Assembly (NCBI GenBank): GCA_934702375.1
Contig: CAKUYE010000006.1
Span: 1-64,000 of the forward strand
Source: an uncultured Bacillota bacterium
Lineage (GTDB): Bacteria > Bacillota > Dehalobacteriia > UBA7702
Direction of reading: 5' to 3'
Length of the DNA stretch: 64,000 bases
The notes under the pieces were generated by a model. That model was not told the DNA's origin and did not search any database. It saw only the letters and a program-made list of their open reading frames with translations. The translations under genes and the position numbers were made by a program. Each line of letters starts with the position of its first letter. The first letter of the stretch is position 1. Below are positions 32,692 through 42,700 of this stretch, piece by piece.

Positions 32692-32998
32692 TTAGGAGAT
32701 CCGTTTTTTTGTGATTAGGAGGATTCCTGCGGAGAGGATCAGGAGGGTTCCCAGTGTGTAGAGGATGTGTGTGCCGCTTCCGCCGGTGCCGGGAAGCTCG
32801 TAGGTGCTGTAGTTTTCAATATACAGCGGGTCCTTTGCCGTTCCCGTTCCGCTGTAGCCGCTGTCTTTAAAGGAAACGGTGTATTCCATGGTGACGGGGG
32901 TTTGGGTGATCGTCACCGTCAGGGAAATGTTCTTATCCAGATCTCCGCTTTCACCGCTTCGGTCATGGATTTTCTCGAGGTATCTTGTTTTGACTCAT
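32692..32998 (-). pseudogene. Remnant of an LPXTG-anchored protein, frameshifted
   Basis: On the minus strand, an ATG at 32998 has a good AAAGGAG ribosome binding site, but the frame stops after 11 codons. The +1 frame then runs from that point to 32692. It reads as the end of a surface protein: DKNISLTVTITQTP, then LPGTG, a hydrophobic segment and TKKRIS. A start and a sorting signal survive, while the body is deleted and the frames no longer agree. A 74-residue protein from GTG 32916 is open but lacks a signal peptide. Confidence 0.7.
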
Positions 32999-33105
32999 AT
33001 TTTTCGCTCCTTTCCTTTCAATATTAATTTCATATTATAGCGCAAGTCCGATGAAATGCAATGGTAATATCGAATAAACTTAACAAAGAAAAAAGAATCG
33101 AGAAA

Positions 33106-33140
33106 AAGATGCTCTCCCTGTATATCAGGGGAGCATCTTT
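33106..33140. terminator. Terminator after the Hcp fusion gene
   Basis: AAAGATGCTCTCCCTG and CAGGGGAGCATCTTT pair with one mismatch. It lies about 20 bases beyond the stop of the minus-strand gene. Confidence 0.8.
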
Positions 33141-33160
33141 GAGAAAGGTATGAAATTATT

Positions 33161-36100
33161 TTATTTTTTATCGGCACGGATGGTTACGGTCACTTCTCCG
33201 TTGGGACCTTTGGTGGCGATAAACTCATCACCGCTGCCCGGGGTGATGATCTCCTGATTGGAGCGGACGCCGGCAGGGGCATCGGAATCCATGAAGCCGA
33301 AGAAGTTGTTCGCCGGAGCAGCGGTAGCCGCCGGGGGATTGGGATCTACCCAACCGGAGATCCCTGCGCCGTGGGGCAGATTGACCTTTGGTGTTTGGGG
33401 TACGCCATAGCAGGTTTGGCTGTAATCGCAGATGATCGGCGGCAGCTCTTCATGATAACGGGAACCGGAGATCCCGCCGTTGGCAGGAAGATTCGGCTCC
33501 GTTCCCTGAGGTATGCTTTGGTAGGTTCGGATCGCATCGTTGATGTTGCCGCCGGAGCGTTCCTGCCCGGGGATGAACCGATCCTGTCGGAAACCGGAAA
33601 CGCCGGCATCGGCAGGGATCACCACCTGCTCTTCCCGAGGGGAAGGGAACCATGAGGCGCCATCGCTTCCCCTTGCTTGTTGCTGTTGGGCCATGGCTGC
33701 GGCCAGAGCCTGCTGCTGTTGGTAAAGGGCTTCTTTTTGTGCGGTGTATGCGGCTTGGGCCGATTGCATTTCCGCTGCTTGTTGCTCCAGCTGTTGGCGG
33801 TATGCCATTTGCTGCTGCTGTGCGATGCGGAGCTGCTGAGCCTGTTGCTCCAATTGAGCGGCATAGGCTGCCTGCTCCTGACGATCCCGCATGGATTGGC
33901 GGCGGCTGTATTGCTGTTGCTGTTGTTGGAGTTGGCGCAGGCGCAGTGCTTCCTGATTCAGTTGGGCTGCCCGGGCTTCCTGTTGGGCGCGGGCGGCCTG
34001 GATTTGATAAGCCTGCTGCTGCAGCCGGCGGGCGTAGGCTTCCTGTTGGGCCAATGTCTCCTCAAGTTGACGGTTTTGTTCCTCCAAACGGCGCTGTTCG
34101 TAAAGAGCCCGCTGTTCCGCTGCTTGGGCGGCCTGTTGCTGTGCCATTGCCATGGCGGCTGCTTGTTGGGCTTCCCATTGCGCCGAGGATTCTCGGGGCG
34201 GAAGGGCCGCGGCAGGCTCCTGTGGTTGCTGTGGAGGAGTCTCCAAGGGCGGGTTGGAAATGGTATTTCCCTGGGCCGGCAGCCCTTCCGGGCCGGGCTT
34301 ATGATACATGGAGGGTTGCTGCATTTCCCAGGGTTTGGGCAGTACCTCCGGTTTGGACCATTGGGTCTGCAGATCCTTATCCCAGGGTTTGGGCAGCACC
34401 TTTGGCTTCTGCCATTGGGCATCGGGTTCTCCGCCGCCGGTGGCTTCCTCTTTTTCCGGAGACTTTTGTGTTTGGGTGTTCTCGGCGCGGGGCGCAATAT
34501 CCTTCCAAGCCGGAGCCGTCGGTGCATTTTGCCATTGTTTTGCCGCTTCTGCCGGCGTTTTTTCTTTTGCCGGATCTTTTTTCTCATCCTTGCGGATGGT
34601 CTTGATCCCGGCATCTCGATCAATGGATTCCTTTAGTTCTCGGATGCTCGTTTTTAACCAGGGTTTTTCCGCCGCTGCTGTGGCATCGTGCTGAAAAGCG
34701 GAAACGTAAGGTTCTTCCGATTCTTCCGCTTTTTTCGTTGGCTCTGTGTTGTCCTCCGTTGTCGGTGGGAGCTCCTGTTTTTCTCGATCGGCTTCGACTT
34801 CGGCGTGGAGCTGGGCGAGACTTGCTTTGAGCCAGGGCTTTTCTGTATTTTTCGTTGCCGCCTCTTCTTCATCGGCGGCGATGGATGCTTTTAAATCTTT
34901 CAGGCTTTGATCCAGCCAGGGCTTATCCGGGTGTGTTTCCGGCATCGGTTCCGGTTTTTCCGATGGCTTTTCTGTGATCTCTTCCTTTTGGGGGGGGATT
35001 GCGGCAGGGATCGGCGTCGGTGCTTTTTGATCGGCTTCGACTTCGGCATGGAGTTTTTCCAGACTTTTTTTCAGCCAGGGTTTTTCGGCGGCATCTTTTT
35101 TCTTTTCCTGTTTCCCTGGGCGGATTTCATCATCGCTTTCCTTCCAGCCGGAAACGCCTTTTCCCTTGGGAATCTTGATTTCCGGCAGCGGCTCGGCAAA
35201 GCTGTAAAGGGCTTCTGCGGGTTCTTTCTTTGGGCTTTCGTGGTCGTGGTTGGCAGCAAATCCGGAAACACCTGCTCCCGGCGGCAGAGAAATCGGCGGT
35301 GGTGCAGGGATTTCCACCAATTCCTTGGGGGGAGTGTAACGGTAGGGCTTTTTTGCTGCCCCGGGTACGAAAGTCGGTTCTTCATCGGGGTCTTTCCAAC
35401 CGGAAACACCTTTCCCCTTTGGCAGCACGATTTTTGGCGGTTCTGTACCAAAGGGCTCTTCCTTTAAGGGTTCTTCCGGCGGCATATCGGGGAGTGCTTC
35501 GGATTCATTGTATTCTTTGATTTCTTTTGTTTCTTCGTATTCATCCTCTTCATCCTCTTCATCCATGACCGCCCAATCCGGCAGACCGGCGGCGGCAGAG
35601 CGTGCTTCGATATCCATGGGCGGTTCCGGGGGGATTTCCGGACCTTCCCGGGCAAAATCCGGGGTTTGATCCGGATCCTCGGGGCGTGCCTTTGCAGCGG
35701 TGGGCTGCGTTTTGGTTTCCGCTTCGGCGGCAGCTCTTGCTTTTGCCGCTTTGGCTTCATCCTCTTCATCCATTACCGCCCAATCCGGCAGACCGGCAGC
35801 AGCGGAACGCGCCTCGATTTCCATCGGCACTTCCTGCTTCTCTTCGGTTTCCCCGGACTCTTCCGGGGGAGGGTCTTCCGGAAGGAGCTTTGGCTCCTCT
35901 TCCGGGGCGGAAATGGGGAGTCCTTCTTCCTCTTCGGTTTCTGTTGCGGCCGGTGTCGTTGTTTCTATAGAATCAAATCGAGTGATGCCGTATTCTCCGG
36001 TGTAGGTTTGAAATACTTCCTCGGTAAAAAACGGCGGCAAAGCCGGGCCAAGCACCACGTTGTGAATATCTGCGGCAAACAGCGCAAAAAGCGCGGCAAC

Positions 36101-37522
36101 GCTGCGTTCCTCCTGCCAGGTAAAATGCCAGTGCAGAGGGAGATCCTCTATGCGGAGCTTTGCCGATTCCGCTATGGCGGAGATCGTTTCGATCAGTAGC
36201 GGCAAATCACCGCAGGTGCCGATGTCGATGATCCGGGGAATGCCGTCGATGGTGCCGTAGTCGATATCGTTGAAACGGAATTTTCCGCACCCCAGGGTCA
36301 ATACAACTGCATCCTCGGGAATGCGGCGGATTCGGTCGGTATATTCTTTTCGGCTCTCTTCGATGCCATCACAGCCGCCGATGATCTCAATACGGTGGAG
36401 ATTCCCTTCGGCCAGAGCGGCTGCCAGTTTGTAGCTGACGGTACGGACCGACTTTTTCCCGAAACCGGTGCGTACCGCAGTTCCACCGTTAATGCCGGGA
36501 AAGGGGATCTGCCCCGGAGCACCTTCCAGCTCGATGCTGCGGATGAGAGCCGGTGTGATATCCTGATCCAAATGAGGAATCCCTGCCATAGAAAGACCGC
36601 CGGCAGTAAAAAGTCGGTCGGTATAGGAGGGCAGCGGCGGCATGATGCAGCCTCCGGTAAAAATAACTGCTCCGGGAATGTGGTCGAATTCATTTTGCTG
36701 GTTTTGCCAGCCGGTGCCGTAGTGGCCTTTGAACAGAGGGTATTTTCGGAACAGCGGATAAGCATGGGCCGGAAGCATCTCCCCATGGGAGTACACGGCA
36801 ACGCCGCTTTCCCCGGTTTGCTCCAGAATGGATTCCAGCAGGTCATACCGATGGCCGCTGACCACAATAAAGGGGCCGGGGTCAATGATTCGGGGCACTT
36901 CCACGATATCCGGGTCGCCAAAGGCGCGGAAGCGGGCTTTTTCTGCCATTTCCATGGCTCGGAGGGCAATGCCGCCCATTTCTTTCAGCAAGGCATCGTA
37001 ATCTTCTTTAAAATGGTTTGCGCCCAAGGCGATCAGGGCTTTTTGAAAAAAGCCGGCAGCTTCCTTATTTTTTGAGCCCAGCGCCCAGCTTTCCCGGGCA
37101 AAATGGGCAATGCCCCGAATACCGAAGAGCAACAGAGATTTTAAGGAGCGGATCGTCGGCGTTTTTTGCCAAATCAGGCGAATGTCAAAATCTTCCGGCA
37201 GCTTTAAAGAAGCATTCAAACCGCCGAATTTTGGAATAAAGGTGGTCTTTGCTGCCTTTACCGCTTCGGTAAGGGCAACGATATGGTCGTCATCAAAGCA
37301 GCTGTGGGCCGCAGTGGCGGCAAGACCCTCCACCATGAGCCGTTGCACCTCTTCGCTGACGGATTTATGTACAGAGGCTTTGGCCAAACCGATCAGTGCT
37401 CCGGTCAGTTCATCCTGAAGTCGGGAGCTTTCCGCGGATTTTCCGCAGGCTCCCAGGGTGTCGTTGCAGTATTTTCCGTTTTTGGCCAGGCCGCATTGGT
37501 AACAAAGCATTTTGTTCTCCAT
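33161..37522 (-). CDS. Hybrid-cluster protein (Hcp) fused to a long repetitive tail
   Basis: 1453 residues. The first 517 or so are a hybrid-cluster protein: an N-terminal cysteine set (MLCYQCGLAKNGKYC, GACGK) and hybrid-cluster ligands in SHGEMLPAHAYP, FTGGCIMPP, GGCDG, LGCGKFRFN and GTCGD. Hcp proteins reduce NO or hydroxylamine. Normal Hcp ends here; this one continues without a stop for about 930 residues. The tail has two RSAAAGLPDWAVMDEED units (about 566 and 634), six GVSGW-like units (LPKGKGVSGW, IPADAGVSGF, LPHGAGISGW and others), four EKPWLKxSL units (about 812-954), QWxKPxVLPKPW units and a Gln/Ala-rich coiled coil at about 1100-1290. There is no signal or membrane segment. The tail looks like a multi-site scaffold. 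The promoter is at 37549-37577. Confidence 0.9.
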   Translation of the reverse strand: MENKMLCYQCGLAKNGKYCNDTLGACGKSAESSRLQDELTGALIGLAKASVHKSVSEEVQRLMVEGLAATAAHSCFDDDHIVALTEAVKAAKTTFIPKFGGLNASLKLPEDFDIRLIWQKTPTIRSLKSLLLFGIRGIAHFARESWALGSKNKEAAGFFQKALIALGANHFKEDYDALLKEMGGIALRAMEMAEKARFRAFGDPDIVEVPRIIDPGPFIVVSGHRYDLLESILEQTGESGVAVYSHGEMLPAHAYPLFRKYPLFKGHYGTGWQNQQNEFDHIPGAVIFTGGCIMPPLPSYTDRLFTAGGLSMAGIPHLDQDITPALIRSIELEGAPGQIPFPGINGGTAVRTGFGKKSVRTVSYKLAAALAEGNLHRIEIIGGCDGIEESRKEYTDRIRRIPEDAVVLTLGCGKFRFNDIDYGTIDGIPRIIDIGTCGDLPLLIETISAIAESAKLRIEDLPLHWHFTWQEERSVAALFALFAADIHNVVLGPALPPFFTEEVFQTYTGEYGITRFDSIETTTPAATETEEEEGLPISAPEEEPKLLPEDPPPEESGETEEKQEVPMEIEARSAAAGLPDWAVMDEEDEAKAAKARAAAEAETKTQPTAAKARPEDPDQTPDFAREGPEIPPEPPMDIEARSAAAGLPDWAVMDEEDEEDEYEETKEIKEYNESEALPDMPPEEPLKEEPFGTEPPKIVLPKGKGVSGWKDPDEEPTFVPGAAKKPYRYTPPKELVEIPAPPPISLPPGAGVSGFAANHDHESPKKEPAEALYSFAEPLPEIKIPKGKGVSGWKESDDEIRPGKQEKKKDAAEKPWLKKSLEKLHAEVEADQKAPTPIPAAIPPQKEEITEKPSEKPEPMPETHPDKPWLDQSLKDLKASIAADEEEAATKNTEKPWLKASLAQLHAEVEADREKQELPPTTEDNTEPTKKAEESEEPYVSAFQHDATAAAEKPWLKTSIRELKESIDRDAGIKTIRKDEKKDPAKEKTPAEAAKQWQNAPTAPAWKDIAPRAENTQTQKSPEKEEATGGGEPDAQWQKPKVLPKPWDKDLQTQWSKPEVLPKPWEMQQPSMYHKPGPEGLPAQGNTISNPPLETPPQQPQEPAAALPPRESSAQWEAQQAAAMAMAQQQAAQAAEQRALYEQRRLEEQNRQLEETLAQQEAYARRLQQQAYQIQAARAQQEARAAQLNQEALRLRQLQQQQQQYSRRQSMRDRQEQAAYAAQLEQQAQQLRIAQQQQMAYRQQLEQQAAEMQSAQAAYTAQKEALYQQQQALAAAMAQQQQARGSDGASWFPSPREEQVVIPADAGVSGFRQDRFIPGQERSGGNINDAIRTYQSIPQGTEPNLPANGGISGSRYHEELPPIICDYSQTCYGVPQTPKVNLPHGAGISGWVDPNPPAATAAPANNFFGFMDSDAPAGVRSNQEIITPGSGDEFIATKGPNGEVTVTIRADKK

Positions 37523-37548
37523 AAAAGATCACTTCCTTCTCACCTTAT

Positions 37549-37577
37549 ATTTTACAATAATTTTTTGCTTTTTGCAA
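37549..37577 (-). promoter_or_regulatory. Promoter of the Hcp fusion gene
   Basis: On the minus strand, TTGCAA and TAAAAT are 17 bases apart. GAAGGAAG lies between this promoter and the ATG. Confidence 0.55.
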
Positions 37578-37671
37578 TAAATTCCGCTGTTTGATGGTAT
37601 GGCCTTGCTCCGGGATGGGTTGAGGAATCTCTGCTTTGGGAAAATTTAAGAAATTTTTCATAATATAACAC

Positions 37672-37700
37672 TTGACATTATACTATGCGTGATGTAGTAT
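37672..37700 (+). promoter_or_regulatory. PadR operon promoter with overlapping palindrome
   Basis: TTGACA and TAGTAT are separated by 17 bases. ATACTA (37680-37685) and TAGTAT (37695-37700) are inverted repeats that fill the spacer and the -10 box. This is a natural operator for the PadR repressor encoded just downstream. Confidence 0.7.
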
Positions 37701-37721
37701 TATGTGCAAGGAGGTATAGTG

Positions 37722-38057
37722 ATGGATGTACAACTAAAACGAGGACTTCTCGATATCTGCGTTCTCAAAACCCTCCGGGAGGAGGATTCTTATGGCTATA
37801 AGATCGTGCGGGATCTATCGTCTCATATGAAGATATCAGAATCGACGCTCTACCCTATCTTGAAGCGATTGGAGCAAGGACAGCTTCTTACCGTTTACAT
37901 GATGGAGCACAACGGCCGCCTGCGGAAATATTACCATATTACCACCGCAGGAAAAGAGCGCATCGAAGCATTTTTAGAGGAATGGCACGAAGTGGAAAAC
38001 ATCGTCGCCTATATTAAAGGAGGATCGGAAAATGACGAGAACGGAATTTCTCAATGA
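37722..38057 (+). CDS. PadR-family transcriptional regulator
   Basis: 111 residues. The winged-helix PadR signature is visible: LKRGLLDICVLKTL, SYGYKIVRDL and SESTLYPILKRLEQ. The start is ATG 37722 behind AAGGAGG; a GTG at 37704 precedes the ribosome binding site. The stop lies 26 bases inside the DUF1700 gene. PadR/DUF1700/DUF4097 operons are common in Firmicutes, with PadR repressing its own operon. The palindrome over its -10 box fits this. Confidence 0.93.
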   Translation: MDVQLKRGLLDICVLKTLREEDSYGYKIVRDLSSHMKISESTLYPILKRLEQGQLLTVYMMEHNGRLRKYYHITTAGKERIEAFLEEWHEVENIVAYIKGGSENDENGISQ

Positions 38058-38631
38058 ATTGGAACAGCGGCTTTCCGTTTTGTCCGAGTGCGACCGCAAA
38101 CGCAGCTTGGGCTATTTTGAAGAAATGATTGCAGATCGTATGGAAGAGGGCATGACCGAAGAAGAAGCGGTAGACAGCCTGGAATCTATTGATGAAATTG
38201 CAAACCGCATTCTAAATGAATCGGCGGAGCCTGCGGCAGAGCCGAAGGCAAAGGATTTTCACGGCTGCCCGATGTGGCTGGCCATTGTGCTGGCGGTATT
38301 GGCGGCTCCTATTTGGCTGCCGGTGGCTGTTAGCATTGTTGTGGGGTTGTTCTGCCTGTATCTGGTGCCTTGGAGTTTGATTCTTGGGCTTTTCTCTGCG
38401 GCGTTGGGGTGCTTCTTTGGCGGGCTTTTTGGCGCCGTTGTGAGCTTTTTTGTGATCCCCACGGCGGGGATCTACGCTTCCATGCTGATGCTGGGACTAT
38501 CCCTATGCTGTATCGGTGTTGGCATTTTGCTGGTATTCCCCTCCGTTATTTTCACCCGTTGGCTGATTCTGGGTACAAAATGGTGTTGGCAAAAGCTGGT
38601 TTCTTTGAGAAAGGAGCATAAAAAAGCATGA
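38032..38631 (+). CDS. DUF1700 membrane protein
   Basis: 199 residues. The N-terminal helical domain (TRTEFLNELEQRLSVL, then ERMEEGMTEEEAVDSL-like) is the DUF1700 hallmark. Four membrane segments follow, from about 80 to 180. It overlaps padR by 26 bases and the DUF4097 gene by 4 bases. Proteins of this type are thought to work with PadR and DUF4097 proteins in envelope responses; the exact role is unknown. Confidence 0.88.
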   Translation: MTRTEFLNELEQRLSVLSECDRKRSLGYFEEMIADRMEEGMTEEEAVDSLESIDEIANRILNESAEPAAEPKAKDFHGCPMWLAIVLAVLAAPIWLPVAVSIVVGLFCLYLVPWSLILGLFSAALGCFFGGLFGAVVSFFVIPTAGIYASMLMLGLSLCCIGVGILLVFPSVIFTRWLILGTKWCWQKLVSLRKEHKKA

Positions 38632-39521
38632 AAAGGATCTATAAAATCTTTTTGATTATCGCCGTAGGGCTGATGAGCCTTGGCGTGGTAGTGGCCGGCG
38701 GCGCATTTATTGCTTCCGGATTTGACCTGGATAAATTCACGATCTCGAAAAAGGATTTTTCTTCCTACCATTACGATCAGGCCGAAGCTGTAAAAATCCT
38801 GCATATTGATGACGCGGATGACGCTGTTGGGGTGGATCGGGTGTCTGTTATACCTTCGCCGGATGATGCCTTTCACGCCTATTACTACGGCCGCAATGAG
38901 GACGATATTCTTTTTGATTATAACGCAGAGGAAAGTGTCCTTACCGTAAAAGCCAGTGAACGTAAAAATGATTGGCGCCTTGGCATTGGGTTTTATAATC
39001 TGGAGCCGATGCCCTTGGAAATCCAGGTACCGGCATCGGTGGAATCTTTGGAGATCTCTTCTTCCATCGATGATGTGACGTGTTCGGATCTGGAACTCAA
39101 AGGCAATCTTACCTGTGAAAGCGATGGCGGCGTGCTGACATTGAAAAATATCATGATACAGGGAAATGCCGATATTTCAGTGGATATAGATGACGTCCTG
39201 CTGGATAACGTCCAGGCTGCCTTGTTAAAGATATCCGCCGATGCCGGCGATATGCGGTTGAATGCCGTTTCCGTTCAGTCTCTGGACCTTGAAACCGATG
39301 TGGGGGATGTTACCTTCACCGGCTTAAAGGTTGAAAGGGAACTTTCTCTGGATACCGATGGCGGCGATATCGAAGGCTCTATCGACGGCAGCCGTAATGA
39401 TTTTACGGCAGTAGTAAAAACAGATTTTTCTGATTGCAATGTGGAAAACGGCGGTACCGGTTCCAAAGCCCTGTTGATCCATGCCGATGTCGGAGATGTC
39501 TCTATCTCGTTTCTCAAATAA
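38628..39521 (+). CDS. DUF4097 beta-helix-like surface/membrane protein
   Basis: 297 residues. An N-terminal membrane or signal segment (5-30) is followed by an extracellular part with repeated short beta-strand units (LKISADAGDMRLNAV, LDLETDVGDVTFTGL, LSLDTDGGDIEGSI), typical of DUF4097 proteins predicted to form a right-handed beta-helix. It is the last gene of the padR operon and has a terminator 15 bases later. Function is not established. Confidence 0.85.
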   Translation: MKRIYKIFLIIAVGLMSLGVVVAGGAFIASGFDLDKFTISKKDFSSYHYDQAEAVKILHIDDADDAVGVDRVSVIPSPDDAFHAYYYGRNEDDILFDYNAEESVLTVKASERKNDWRLGIGFYNLEPMPLEIQVPASVESLEISSSIDDVTCSDLELKGNLTCESDGGVLTLKNIMIQGNADISVDIDDVLLDNVQAALLKISADAGDMRLNAVSVQSLDLETDVGDVTFTGLKVERELSLDTDGGDIEGSIDGSRNDFTAVVKTDFSDCNVENGGTGSKALLIHADVGDVSISFLK

Positions 39522-39536
39522 TCCTATTTTGTAAAG

Positions 39537-39562
39537 ACCGCCGCCCTTTGCGGCGGTTTTTC
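39537..39562 (+). terminator. Terminator of the padR operon
   Basis: ACCGCCGC and GCGGCGGT flank a short loop and are followed by a T-run. Confidence 0.9.
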
Positions 39563-39764
39563 TATTATATGGTAGAAAGGCGGTGAAATTTTTGTTCCTG
39601 TACACAAAAGTGTGCAGTGATGTTCACGTAAAAATAACGCTGTTGCGTTGACACACTGTAGAAAAAAACGTATAATTTAATATTATGGAGTAATAGGGTG
39701 AAATAGGAAGGATCTCCTGCAAAAGAGATATTTGAGCAATATTTTTTGCGGGATTTTTGAAGAT

Positions 39765-42700
39765 ATGCTGACAAGGTTAAGTGTAAAAAAACCGTATAGT
39801 GTTGTTGTTGCCGTAGCCATTATTATGTTGCTGGGGATTGCCGCTCTGGTGGGGATCCGTACCGATCTGCTGCCGGATGTGGATTATCCTTATGCCGTGG
39901 TGACAACGGAGTATACCGATGCCTCTCCCGAAGAAGTAGAGGCCACCGTAACAAAGCCTCTGGAAAAGGCCATAGCCTCTTTGGGAAAAACCAAAGAGAT
40001 TCATTCCATTTCCACCTCGGGAAAATCCATTGTGACCGTGGAGTTTAACAGCTCCGTTGATATGGATTTCATCGTTGCGGAAATGCGGGAAGCCTTTGAA
40101 CCGCTGAAGTCCGAATGGGGCAGCAGTATCTCTTCGCCGGTAATCCGCAAGGTGAATCCCGATACCATGCCGGTGATCGTGGCTTCTGTTGATGTGGAAG
40201 GGGAGGATGCCGCCGGGATCTCCAAGTTTGTCAATGATACTTTGATGAGCTATTTTGACGGTATTGACGGTGTTGCCGATCTTTCGGTACAGGGCCTCGT
40301 CAGTGAACAGGTGCAGATCACCATTGACCCCGATAAGCTGGCGGAAATCAATGAAAAAATTTATAATGCCATCGATGGTGACTACGCAAAGGCTCGGGCG
40401 GCTTTGGAAGCTACCGATGCCGATCTCAGCAGCGCTTCTACCCAGCTTTCTTCGGATTTGTTGAATCAGGTGGCGTCCATCGATAGCCAGCTACGTACGT
40501 TAAATTCTCAGCTGGCAAAGGCTCAGGCTGCGGAGTCCACCAGCAACGATCAGATTAAAAAGCTCAAAGATGAAATCTCCGAGCTGGAAGCCCAGAAAAA
40601 AGCTTTAACGGAAAAAGAAACGCCTACCGAAGAGGATCTTGCCGAGTTGGAAAAGGTAAATTCCGATCTCACCCAGGCTCAGATGGAACTGGCGGCTGCC
40701 CAAAGCGGCGGTAACAGCAGCAGCGACAGCATCTCCTCTCTGCGTCAGCAGATTTCTCAGCTGGAAAGTCAGCGTAATGCTCTTACCGCTCAGATGAGTA
40801 CCAGAGAATCGGAGTTGGCAAAGAGCCGTTCCGATATTACCTCTCAGCTCAGCGCCTTGGCTACGGATGAAGAAACGGCAAAAGCCGAAGCCGATTTGAA
40901 AACCCTGATCACAACGGAAATGGTCAGCAGTATGCTTGCTGCTCAGAACTTTTCCTCCAAGGCCGGTTCTCTGGCCATGGGAAATCGGGAATACGATGTG
41001 AAGGTCGGGGATAAAATTTCCTCTGTGGAAGAGCTGGAAAATCTGATCCTCTTTCATTTCGATTTGGATGGTGTTGAGGATGTTCTTCTCAGTCAGGTTG
41101 CCAATATTTCCCTCGTCAATGACAGCGATAAAGTCTACTCCAAGATCGACGGCCACGATGGTGTGTTGATCTCTTTTATGAAGCAATCCGACTACTCTAC
41201 GGCGGAGGCTGCGAAAAATATCTGGAAGGTTTTCGATAAGGTACAGGAAACCTATCCTTCGGTAACGATCACACCTCTTTCGGATCAGAGTGTGTATATT
41301 GATCGCGTCAGCGGCGCAGTGACAGAAAACCTTGTGATCGGCGCCGTTTTGGCCATTCTTGTGCTCCTGCTTTTCCTGCGGGATTTACGCCCCACGTTGG
41401 TGGTGGGGGTCTCGATCCCCGTCAGTTTGCTGTTTGCGATTGCCCTGATGTATTTTACCGGGGTAACGTTGAATATTTTCTCCCTTTGCGGTTTGGCTCT
41501 CGGTGTTGGGATGTTGGTGGATAATTCCATCGTTGTGATGGAAAATATCTACCGTTGCCGCAAATGCGGTCTTTCCCGGTTTGATGCCGCTCTGGAAGGG
41601 GTTAAACAGGTGTCCTCTGCCATCGTTGCTTCGACTCTGACCACAATCTGTGTTTTTCTTCCCGTTGTCTTTACCAACGGTCTTTCCCGACAGCTTTTCT
41701 CGGATATCGGTTTGACCATTGCTTATTCTCTCCTTGCCAGCTTGTTTATTGCCTTTACGCTGGTTCCGGCAATGTCGGCAGGAGTCTTGCGGAAAATGGA
41801 AAAACGGCGGAAAGATACGGTATCTCCCTTAAAAGCCCGGTATACTTCCATTATGCGCTGGGTACTTTGTCATCGCGTATTTGTGTTGGTGTTCGCCCTT
41901 ATGCTGTTGGTATTCAGCGGAATCTTTGCGATTTCCCGGGGAACATCCTTCCTGCCCCAGAGTGACAGCACGGAAATGACGATCTCTCTGACGATGAAGG
42001 AAGAAACCACCGATGCGGCTCTTTGGCAGACTACGGATAACGTAATGAGTCTCCTTCGGGATATGGATGATGTCAAATCCGTCGGTGCCGTTTCCGATGA
42101 AGGAGGCAATGTCTCCCTTAGCGGCGTCAGTGAGGGCGGCGGCACCATTCTCTATGTGGTGCTGAAGGATGATAAAGACCATACCTGCCAGGAAATTGCC
42201 GAGTCCATTCAGGCGCAAACGGAAAATCTTGGCTGTGATTTGGATATTTCCATCGGCAGTTACGATCTCTCTTCTCTGTATCAAGAGGGGATTCGTATTA
42301 CCGTCAGCGGTGAAGATCTCACGACTCTGGCTTCGGTTACCGAAGATATGGGCGATCTCCTTCTCAGTGTGGAAGGAATTGAAAATGTAAAAAGCTCTAT
42401 GGATACGGCAACGCCGACTTTGAAAGTCAGCGTCAATAAGGCCGAAGCGATGAAATACGGTCTTACCGTCTCCGAAGTCTATGAATTTATCTCCCGCAGT
42501 ATCAGCAACAGCGCCAACGCTACCACGTTGTCTCAAAGCGGTACCGATGTCATCGTCATTGATGGCAGTGCCGGGGATCTTTCTCTGGCGGATATCCAAA
42601 ACCTGAAAATGACGGTAACCGATGATAATGACGTTACCTCGGAAGTCGTGATCGGCTCTATCGCAACGATTACCGAGGAGGAAGGGGCGCCGGTGATCTA

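Noticed and set aside
33652..34636. Two overlapping open frames of about 320 codons on the plus strand inside the Hcp tail
   Set aside because: They come from the repeated Gln/Ala-rich codons of the opposite strand. Two frames being open at once shows that low complexity is the cause.
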